Positions 33,701 through 45,700 of a stretch of 64,000 nucleotides of DNA are shown here, piece by piece. The notes below the pieces were generated by a model that made no database searches, was not told the DNA's origin, and worked only from the letters and a program-made list of their open reading frames with translations. Source of the DNA: Sipunculus nudus (Eukaryota; Annelida; Sipuncula; Golfingiida; Sipunculidae); the NCBI GenBank assembly GCA_026874595.1, contig CM049308.1:17606001-17670000 (forward strand). The letters run 5' to 3'. The stretch's first letter is position 1. Every line of letters begins with the position of its first letter. The position numbers and the translations under genes were made by a program.

Positions 33701-36700
33701 AAACACAATCATGAATCTCAACACATCAAGTTAAAATGGTGCAAAACAAGCAATTCAAATAAATTCTATACAACAATTCATCTAATGGTGTTTAAAAATT
33801 TTATGCTGCAAAATATTACAGTACTACAGGTATCAAACATGGAAAATTTACCTTTTGTACTGTGTTTTCCCTTAGGCAGCTTGGTGACATACTCAGCATG
33901 GAGCCTCTCATACCTGAATGGAGAAAATTATGTTCTGAAAGGTACTCATTCTTCCAAACACCATCACGGCAGGAGGTGTTTTGCACCTCTGACACAAGAG
34001 AGCCTATTGAGATGTCACAGTGACTTGATTTGTTGGACACTAACATTTTTGTTTCTTTTTTTTTCAATGGCTCACAACCTCCGAGTACATGGTTACATAA
34101 TACAACCATTAAGCTATGATTGTGTACACTGTAGCATTACCTATCATGTGCAAAAGAGAATGTGATCTAACATATTGTTAAAGTTACCTGCATGTTTGTT
34201 GAATTTTGACCACATACAAGCATGTCTCAATTAAGTATAACACAAATGTATTATCAAGTCAGGTAATGTTAGGTTGGAACTTCATAGAGCAATAAAATGT
34301 ATTCAGAGAAATGTATTTAATAATATTTGATAAAGTTGTGTTGATTGTAATTATTGGTTTTGTTGATTAGTCTATTGGCGAATCATTCAACTTTATTTCA
34401 ACGTTTGTTTATTGTTAAGTAATGGAACTTACTAGACTATGGTTTGTTATAATAAGTTCAACCTTTCTTCGAGTGAAATAAATGTGGGTAGTATCTCAAT
34501 AAAAGCGGTAGACAAAGTGTGTGATTTGGGTATGATCTTTGATGAAACCATGAGTATGAAAGAACATATAAATGCTGTATGTAGTAAAGGTTTTTATCAA
34601 CTATATAGACTGAGGCAAATTAGGAAATACATAGACAATAACACTTTGTGTACGTTGGTTCATGCGTTTGTGACCTCACACTTAGATTATGTGAACTCTA
34701 TGTTTTCCAATTTACCAGAAAAGCAAATTGCAGTGATTACAAAACACCAAGGCTCATCTGATTTTGGCTAAAAGGAAATTTGATAGAGCAAAAGAGTGTC
34801 TAAATACTCTACACTGGCTACCAATACGTGAGCGAATAGATTTTAAAATTGCTCTTTTAAGAGTATAAAAACAAATCAGAATTGTTACCTTCATACCTAA
34901 GTGAACTGATAAAGGAGAATACCAGTAAAAGAACTCGTCAATCAAATTTTAGAGACCTGCTTTGCACTCCTTTAACAAACACCGAAACTTACGGTAAGCG
35001 TGCCTTTATGTATGCAGCACAAATTGTTTGGAATGGGCTGCCCGAAGACATTAAGACAGCTGGCTCTATTGCCATTTTTAAAAAGAGGTTAAAAAAGCTA
35101 TTATTGTAGGGGAATTTATATGTTGAGCTAATTTTATATACACATTTTTCATTTGTCATTCTCTTTATATACCCTGTGTGAATGTTTTTAAATGCTCTGT
35201 ATCTTGCATGTAATGTGATAATTTATTATTTTTTTCATGTTTTGTATGTAATTATATGTATGTATTCTTGATTTGTAAACCGATGTCAAGTATTGAATTA
35301 TATGTATGGGCGGTCTAAATAATCTAATAAACTAAAACTATTAGCTGACGGGAGATTGTGGAGGTCCATATGCTTCTGGGAGGTTTCCAGTAAATAAATT
35401 GAGAACATTTGATAGGGGAACTTTCATATGTTTCCTATTTATGCATTAGATCACAGGAAACATGGTTTTATTATATACAATCAAATACCAGCCAGGGTGG
35501 CACAATATATTAATCAAGGCAGGGGCACAAATGATTATCAAAAGCTGTGACAAGAATGATACAATTTTTTACTTCCCTGACAATAATGTATGATTACTAA
35601 ATGCTCTGACAAGAAAGGATATAATTTTAACAGATATGAACTTATCTCCAAACCACAAGCAGACAGTTTATGAGCAGTCTAGTGTTGTTAAAGATGATAT
35701 AGAATGAAACTCACATGTCTCCGAGTGCCACCTCACACAGAAGCATGAGACCTGTGGGATCAGATTTTGTTGTCCTACAGTAGTTGGCTGACTTGGACAC
35801 CATGTCAGCGAAGTAGATACCTTTACCAAACATGTAGCCAGTCTGAAAACAAGAAAGCGTATATATATACATTTAATTTGCTTAAACTTTACATTTTTAG
35901 ATAGTAAAAATTAAATGGGTTACCACTAAATTGAATGGGTTACGCAAACTGGAATTTACGTAACCCACAAATTGGTAATGCCAATTTCTAATTTGTCCAG
36001 GCCTGAAATTATGGTCTTTATGCTGGAAAATATAGGAAATTATTAGAGACATTCTTTCATATGGGAAAATATAGGAGTCAGTGTCTTGCTGTACCAAATG
36101 CAACATAACAAAGGCACTGCAAAGCACAGCAACCCCTCGCACAAGGCATAATTAGAATGGGTGTATTACAGTGTTAAAATTAGGAGGGCCGCTCTGTGGC
36201 CTTGACCTTTTGACCCTGTGACCTCAAACTCAATAGGCTTCTTCATACAAGGATGGATGAGGCATATGAGCAAGATGAAAGGTTTGGTCAACATTCTTAA
36301 TTACAATATCACATGAACGAGTTAAGACCCAGGGAAGTATCAAATAATAGGTGGCAAATGAAAAGGTTATCTCGTCTATGTTTAGTATAGAACATACCAC
36401 AGGGGCCTCTGGTGGAGCGATTCTCAGACCCTGAGACAGAATACCTGCGTAGTTGGTGGTACGAGAACCATGCCACAACAACTGACGGTTGTGCAGGTCT
36501 CTGAATGGTTTGTAAACTTTGGCTTCCCCTTCACGGACAATCTTGAAAATCTGAAGAAGATACATAACTCACACTGAAAACAATTAACAAAATGATTAAA
36601 CACTTTCTTTTATGTTCTGTAGGCCTAAATGATTTAAATAATGGTCAAGTAATTCCCTTCTTTTTTATCCAACAAATATAGCATTTTGACATACTACGGC

Positions 36701-39700
36701 AAAGAAAAATCTGTATATAGGCTAAATAGTGAGCTATTTACAAAGAAATGCTCTTTAGCATTTGGAACTTACTTTAAATACAAGACAATCCCTGCAGAGA
36801 TACTTTGTTTCATGAATGAACAACAGATGGAGCTGACAGATATATAAAGTACCTTTCATTATTCATTTACAGCAATTTTAGAATTACAACCAATGAGAAA
36901 ATTCCAAGGCAAAAAGGTAATCCAGAGATAAGTCTTATTGCCTTGCAGCAGTAGTGTCAAATTGGATACCACAGCAAATACAAACTGACCTCTTCTATTT
37001 CCAAGTCATACTGGTTGTGTGTAGCTGCATGCGTATGTTTGACATATTTCTTCAAGCGCTTGAACTCTTCTGATTTCTTGTCCAAGACCTGAAATTTATC
37101 AATTCAAAACATACTATATGAAATTTTCCCATGACACACAAATCACAATATTTAATTCTATTGAAAAGGCTAAACAAACCTATATATGCCAAAGTGCACT
37201 TCTATATTATAGTCACCTGTCTATTATGAACACTCAAGTGGCTCCAATAAAAGTAGAGGCAGGGGTTGCTAGATTCTCTGTTGCTGCCAGTGCACGAAAA
37301 TAAGGTGTTACTCAGTGTAGAGAATAATGAAACATCTGTGCACAATTAGTTAATAATGAAAATATTAGGCATGTTTCAAATGTTAGAGAACCGTTAATGA
37401 TTATTCACATACATAAGAAAAACAGACCCACAGTTTCCTGTAAATATGTATTTTTCCATTTATTATCTTATAAAATAAAAGTATCAATTTGTTAATTTTT
37501 ATGATGTTGTCCTAAAGTAGTAGAGTAGAAAATCCCTTTAAAACTCTCCACTCTAACAAATCTTCTGATGCGAATAAGGCTTATTATTTTTACATTAGAA
37601 GACACAGGCCTCCTGAAATATCCTGATAGTCTCTCACTTGATATAAAGTTGGGGTAATTTTAATATTCAATTCATTTTTAAACTAACCCTCTTAGGATTC
37701 TACCAATGTAGACCCACTCACTTTGATATCAGTTTTCAGTTTTTTGTAATGAACATCCAGTGGATCGGCTGCATCACCATCACCTGATCGCAGGAGACTG
37801 TATGCAACTTCAATGTCAAGGAGATTGTCAAGCATCTCTGTTTTAGCCTGGAGAACAGAATACCATATTAGCAATAAACTACCAATAAAAAATTTACAGT
37901 TACATGCCTTTTTTGTACAGTACTTTGCCCTGTTACTCAATTCCAATTAACTTTGCCTCTTGTAGGCAGACCTATTTATAAATTCCAGTTCACATTTTTA
38001 TAAACATATCAATTTCACTTCAGTAATAAAATCACATTTATTTTATATATTTTTTTCCAATTCCATTCTTAATGTTATCATATATTTATTTTATCAAATT
38101 TTAAATGCTCAATTTGAGAGTACGTTAGAGCAGAAATACATTCACAAAAAGCAAATAATCAGGTTCATTTTAAATAGAAAAATAATGATGTCATACATTA
38201 CTTAACCCCAGTCAGCATTCCTGATGAACAGAAGTGTACCACTTAACTGATTTATTTCAAGCTGTAATTAACCAATCAGTGGAGTTTTATTCACCTTTAT
38301 GAGCTCCACATTGTCAAGCAGTGGTGGTTTCTTCAAGCCAAAGTCATGTGGTATCAATGTGTAGAAGCGATTGGTCGCATCCATGACCTTGGTCATTGTA
38401 CCACCATCCTCCATTAACTGAAATCAAAACTTGTTTCATAATCATCAGTTAAACAAGCAATGCAACAATCTTATTTCAATAGGTCTCTATTAGTTTGTTG
38501 GAAATAACATTTCTTCTTAAGAGTTCAGGATCATTTTTAAAAACACCAATGTTAAACATGTGGTGGAATTAGTGAAAAACACATCCCCTGACTTGCTAAA
38601 ATTAAAGTACCATAAAATCTCCACTTAAAACCGCACTTCCGATTAAAACCGCACCCAAACTTCACTGAAATTCCAGGTGAGACACAGCGAGGGGCTCAAA
38701 TACCAAGAACCCCCCTTTAAAACCGCACCAACTTTCGCTACAGAATGATTTGACAAAAGACACAATCAAGCTATCATCTAGAAATGAACACACGTAGGTT
38801 GCGACTCGGCCATTCCTGTCCACTTTAAAATTCCTTGGGCATTTTATTTAAACATATCATAACACTTTTTTGCAGGGTCACTCAAGCATGAAGTTTGGGA
38901 AGACGTAAGGGCCAGTGAACCTCTGCCTGTTTATACAGATTTTATATTCCATGCCGTATTCTTGTTTGCTACTGATTTGTCATTATATTTTGGAAAAAAT
39001 ATTCTGCTTTTCCATTTCAAGTCACAGTATATTTTAATTCTAAAAGTAATATTTTGAAATCTTATTTTTTGATGAAAATTCCATTTTCTGGAATTACTCG
39101 GAAGATTCAAATCACTTTCATACCGGTTACTTCGGTATTATCATTGTCACATCGTACGTTGACGACGCTCCATGTCACAATTTACTGGTGCGTTTGAAAA
39201 CATCACTGGTCAACTTAACTAAATATCAAAGTAACTGAAGTTACCTTTTCGAGAAACGCACGTATAGGAAACATGACACTTGAAAACGAGTGATTTTAAG
39301 GTAAAATTAAAGTGGCCAGTCGGGCCGGGTAAGCAAGTTTTTTTCCTGAAGAAGGTTTCCGTGTGGGGAGCCATTTTGTCAAGGCAGTGTTCACGTAAGG
39401 CACGCTGGGATGAAATAGGTGGCTGTTTTGTTTACCACTCACCGCATACAGCCATTCAAAATATTCTTAGCAGAAAACCTGGGTGTTTCAGCACATGGCG
39501 GCACTCAAACTTGATTTTAAAACGATCGTCTGCCATTGTGTGACTCTTTACTATGTCAGCTTTTTATTCATTTTACGTTTTAAACAAATAATCATTGCTA
39601 AATAATGCCGCAAATGGGTTTAAAGTAGGCTTTTATTTCAATTTTGCTTGACCATGCCCAACAAAGTGGGCCGCTGTGTTACAGCAGGGTTGTTGTAAAC

Positions 39701-42700
39701 GTATTATTTGTTGACAATTACCAAGATTTTATAACAAGTTATATATCACACAAAAACTAATCAGCAATATTTAATTTATAAATAACAAATAATCGTAAAT
39801 AATACATTTACACACGGCTCCCATGCATGCGAGACTGCTGCTAAGAACGGCCTTCGAAAGTTGCAATATTATCGCCCACTTACTTGCCTGCCCAAAAACA
39901 ATGTCTTTCAAGAAGATATTCAGGAAACCCTTCTAGTATAAACTGCACAGTGCTTTCAGGAAATCAACCTGATTTCAAGATTCTGAATTTCTTGATTAAA
40001 CCGCCGTTTTAAGTGGAGATTTTACGGTATGACTATGTATTATTGCAGCAAGCCCCTGCACAAAGTATACCAAACTCTGATAAAAGTCATTTTGTTTAAT
40101 AGTTCATGGGCTTTACTACCTTACCTTTGAGAGTTCATTAAGTACACTGTAAGCTTGTTCTATCTGGCGCTTGGACAACTTGCCAAGTGGCATCTTTTTC
40201 ATGTCAATCTGGAAAATAAGAACTTTTTGTAGATGACTCAAATAAAATATCTGAGAAAGAGAAGAAAGAAAATAAGCAATGGGTTGTGGCTGCCAATTTG
40301 GAATTCAGCAGGTGTGTTATTCAATAGGTCTAGAGCCCTCATATGTACCTAATCATCCCTGTGAATTTGGGAAAGCTGAAGTATATTGTTGTTGAATTAT
40401 TGCACGCAAAAGAAAATCAGCAATCGGGCTGTAACGGCCATATTGGAATTCCAACAGGTCTTATTCAATCGGTCTGGTGCCCTTCATTGTACCAAACATC
40501 CCTGTGAATTTGGGAAAGCTGAAGTATGTTGTTGTTGAGTTATCACGCTGGAAATAGTGTCACTGACTGAAGGACGCAAGTTCAGACTGACATGGTGATC
40601 ACTATAGGCCACCCCTTGTCAATCGGGGCCCTAATAATCTTTAAATGCAACAAGAAATTTCATGCTTTTCAAAAAGCCTCCTTGTTCTTGTGCATTATCA
40701 GACTGAACAACATTCTCATTACATCTTCTCATTATATGCATGCACCATAGTACAAGTACAGGTAACCTTAGAAGAAGTTGATCTTAAAAAAAAATTTGAA
40801 AATGAAACTCTGAAGCACTATTCTGGTGAATGTCTTGTTATTTGGCATGAATATATAATCTATGATGCATTTGATTTTCAACAAACAACACCAACTGACA
40901 CATACAGAACAGTAATGTACAGACAACTTTAACATACTGGAGGTCTGACACAAGAGGGTTTGATCATTAATAATTTAGCATATTTTTTGGGGATGACAGT
41001 TTGATACTTATAAACTATTTATTTTACATGGATTGTACAACTAGTTATATAAACTTATACAAGGCACTCTCCATGGCTCAGATGTTGGCACTCGGTAGTC
41101 GGTCAGGGTGGAGGAAACCGGAGTACCTGGAGAAAACCACTGACCTTGGACAGTCAACTTCAACCCTCTCTCATTTGCATGCCAGGAATTGAACCCAGGT
41201 TGCCTACATAGAAGGCCTAGCATTTTACCACTCAGCTGTCCGCTCCCTTTCGAGGTATTTAATCTAAGATTGTTTGACACATTAGTTAATCTGTATGTGA
41301 TTGTCTCCCTTAACTCTGTCTCTTAACTTTGAGAAACATTGTTCCAGATGCCAAAAAATCAGATGATATAAATATGTTCTCAACTGCTTGGTAGTTCATA
41401 TAGTGTTTATAGGGTTGCAATGAATTTAGTTAAATTCTGTAATGGGGGAGGGGTATGGGGTTTTGGCCAGGGCACACTGAAATTTTTGTGATGAATCATT
41501 AAATTGTTTTTTTGCAGATCTGGATGGAATTTCTGGCTTTGTTGATTAGGCTGATATAATTACCTCAAACTCCAGCATAGTTTTCTTCATGCTTTCCACA
41601 TCAAAGATCATCTTGACCAGATCTTGGACTTCTGTTGGGAGCTTTGAGTTGCTGCCTGCTGAGGCGTCAAGCTTCTTTATTTCTTCATCATCCTGGAAAT
41701 ATTTATATAAAGGTATATATTTATACATATATATATATCTATATATATACATACCAATTCGTCAAATTGGGAAATAATATGAAATAATGATATTTGATAT
41801 GATTACATCTGACTGCTTACTTAGGAATATCTAGATTTTACTCGCACAATAAATTTTTACTTACCCTATAAAAATGAATAACACACACTTAGTTCCACAA
41901 AACTGTTTTACACCCTTTATTCCATATCAGATAATCATATGATTTTTTGTTGTTGGAGGTAACTGCCTTCATTTTTATGCTGTCTTATCTAATTCTTAAA
42001 CTAGGTATATTCATCTGCAAAGTTTCAATTCAGTTTGGGACTAGGTGGCAGGGCGGTAGAACTCGCTTCTTTTCATATTATTCTGTATCCTGGTGTCACC
42101 CAGGCCTGGTGTCTACCACACCTGCGGGTCCCGTGTTTGTAATCATCCCCATCACTGGATCATAGCACAGGAGGAACCCCCTAAAGATGCACTTGTTGTG
42201 AGCAACACATTGCTGTGGGGCATAGCCTTCCCATTAAGAAGGCAGAGCGCTCACACTGGGTTGGCCGATTGTGAAAGATTTCACTCCTCGACTGAGATTT
42301 GAACTCATGACTCCCTGCTCTGAGCCATGTGCTCTACCCCTAAATCACAAAGTGAGCTAAATTGAAGCACTTCCAAATAAGTTTTTTCAAATATTTTCAA
42401 AGATACTTGAACTACATCTGAACTTTATAGAAATGAGACAAGTTCTTACAGCTCCATAGTCAATCTCCAGTGGGTAGAACTTGTTGGGATACTTGACAAA
42501 ATCCTTTTTGTTCTCCCACTCATTTCCTGTCTTGTCCAGGTAAAGTGCCTTGAACTCCTCAATACAGCTGGCTTTGGAGCCACATTTCTGCAATTTATTA
42601 CCCCCTATTGTTGTACCTACACGACCCCAAGCACGGAACACCCAATATCTAAAATCACACATTTAATATAATACATTCAACATTTAGATTTTATATACAC

Positions 42701-45700
42701 ATTCATGTTACATTTTACCATTAGAACAATGAACAAACAGAATTAAAGTAAATGCAAGAAAATTTTAAGATAAAACTAGAATACGGGTAGTCGACAAGCA
42801 ACTACGTGTATCCGCCTAAATCAGAGTGGAACGGGTGAAGTGAGGCATGGATTGAGTGGCAAGGGGGAAATAGAGTGAAGTGTTGCATATTAGCATGGAT
42901 GTCTGCAGCCAAATGGTGTATGTAGGTTGCGCCACCTACCACAAAATCCAGAAAGCCGTCCAAGTTGTATACATATGCATAATTTGAGGCAAATAAGTCA
43001 AACCACTATATGTTTATGAGTGATTTTAGCCTGTGGCAGACAAACAGATGGACGCTGTGCAAAAATGGTTGAAGGTGGCGCCACCAGTTTTGCGTATGAT
43101 AAAGAGCTATGTGAGAACTATACACATGCAAAACTTTGGCCCAATCAGTCAAACGGTTCCCAAGATATAAGCTTGGATGTCTGCTGCATAAAATAGAATG
43201 CAGGGTGGCGACCACCTGTCATAAAATCAAGAGAGCTGTCGGGGATGTATAAACCTGCAAAATTTTAGGCAGATATGTCAAACCACTGCCGAGATATGAG
43301 TGATTTTATCCCATGGCAGACAAACAGACGGGAGCAGTGCAAAAATGGCTGCAGGTGGCGCCACCAGTTTTGCGTATGATAAAGAACTATGTGAGATCTA
43401 TACACATGCAAAATTTTGGCCCAATCGGTCAAACGGTTCCCCAGATATGAGCTTGGATGTCTGCAGCATAAACGTGAATGTAGGTGGCGCCACCTGTCAT
43501 AAAATCAGAAAAGCTATCCAGGATGTATACGCATGCCAAATTTCAGGTGAATTAGTCAAATCACTGCAGAGATATGAGTGATTTTAACCCAAGGCAGACG
43601 AACAGATGGACACTGTGCAAACATGGTTGCAGGTGGCGCCACCATTTTTTGTGTATGTTATAAAGCTCTCCAAGGGCTACATTTGTGCAAAAAAATTTTC
43701 CTGATCCGTCAAACGGTTCCCGAGATATGTGGGTTTATGTGTGGAAACAGACGCACAAACGAACACAGAGCGAAGAGGAAAGGTCAGAGGTCAAAACAAA
43801 ATCGGGGCACTGCAGTTCACATGTGACCCGAACATAACCCCGAGTTTCGTAAAATTCCACCCAGCGGTTACGGAGGAGTTCTCCGGACACCTATGTGGCA
43901 GCGGCGGCGGCGTGCAGCTGAAAACATAGTATCCACAAAACTCTGTTTTGGCGGATACAATTATAAAGTTCATTTTTACATATTAAACAGTTATTAAGGT
44001 TGAGTTTAGTACTTCATTTAAAATAGGGAAATGTTAATATGCAAATAAATCACAAACCCTACACTCCTAAAAGACACATGGATGAAGGAAAAAGATAATT
44101 TGGTTTATTAATTCACTTGATACATCAGATTTTGCCAAGGTAATCAACTGCTCCAATAAGCAACAAAAAATTCAATGCTTTAAACATTTCTAACATGTAA
44201 ACTAAATGCATTAATTTATGAGAGGAAATTCATGTACATAACCAAAAAATGAGATTTCCATGAAATATGTGACATGAGTGATATAGAAACGTACGAGTTT
44301 GACTTGTCCGACTCCAGTATCTGTAGTTTGTAGTATGAGTTTGTGCCAACAGCAATATCAACCAGGCCCAGAACAGCTGTGTAAAGCTCTCCTTTCTCTT
44401 GTAGTACATGTGCAGATGACTCCAGGCCTGTACAGAAGTGTACACAGTTTAGTGTATACCATTACATATTTACTTAAATGGGTTCAGGCACCATAGTGAC
44501 ACCAAAGTCCATTGTTCATCAGCATAACTGACATTGAAACATTATAAGAACAAGGTTATTTTACAGAATCTGGTGAAGTTACATTCAAGCCACAGATTAT
44601 TTAAAGAATTATATCAATACCATGTTCAATTCATATTAGTTCTTGAATATGGAGCCAGTTCTTGATATACACTGATTAAATGGGATTACACAGGTAACAC
44701 AGAGATTCTTGTATACATCAATGTTGTGTCATTATCTGGAGCACTTCAAGATGAAGTTCTACTCTTCATACTCTTAAAAAAAATATTGAAGACTTTTCAA
44801 GGACTTTCAAGGTCCAGTTTTAGACATTGACTTATTTTTATATGATGCCATGATCATATAAAAGCAGGTAAAACCAGGCACAGAATTTCACTAATAAATG
44901 CAAAGAATCTAATGATATGCTAGCCTTACATGAGGAACTGAAAATAAACAAGGGACCTATGGGTCACTGTGCTCAGCTGACGTTAACCTTGAAGGTAAAA
45001 ATAATATCTAATGGAGATAAAGTGTAAAAGGAAGAGGTAATAAAGGCCATGGTTGGTTTAGGCCAAAAAAAATAAAAGGTATGGTTCTCAGGCACCGCCC
45101 GCGTCAATTTTTAACCCCCGCATCAACAATTTTTATTTTGATTTTTATCTTTCAAGAAGATGAATATTACAATTTATGTAGTGCTTTTCCCCGTTTTGCA
45201 AAAAAATTGTTTTTTTCATACTTTTCCCTGATCATATGACATATTTATGGAGACACTCAAAAAAAGGTCAAAAATAAAATACCGCCCGCCCGCACTGATT
45301 TCTGAAAAAAAGTGCCTGAGAACCATACTTTATTTTTTTTTTGGCCTTATATGATTGGTTTGTATTGATGAGCAAGAAATTGTTGCAAAAAATATTTTGT
45401 GACCTGACCATGTGTTTCCTAATGTTGAAACTAAAGCATGTGAGCAGTTTGTGAACAAATGATCTGTACTATTACCATGATCATTAGTTGTTTTTTTTCG
45501 ATTAACTGTTGACATTTCAGTAGTTTACACATTTGTTCAATTGAATCTATTTTTTTGTATAATATATATTATTAAATATATATGTATTTTTTTTATGAAA
45601 TGTGTACAGTTGAAATATGGCTAATTAACAACATAAAACAGGGCAAACAAAGCCTGATCTCAAATTCTGCTGAGGCAGGAAAATAATGAACAAATGTTTG

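Noticed and set aside
33659-34165. 168-codon plus-strand frame overlapping PARP1 exon 21
   Set aside because: Antisense to a well-supported exon and without recognisable domains.
40845-40935. Plus-strand [11 protein letters not shown] segment resembling the PARP C-terminal NEYIVYD strand
   Set aside because: Wrong strand, no continuation of the fold, and the real terminal exon was found elsewhere.
41200-42360. Functional tRNA genes
   Set aside because: Only A/B-box-like heads of SINEs; no complete cloverleaf or acceptor stem pairing.
43300-43581. Open frames within HINE cores (also 25341-25799, 48917-49207, 54761-55066)
   Set aside because: They repeat between copies because the DNA repeats; half-unit lengths and stops vary, no start context, and no known domain.
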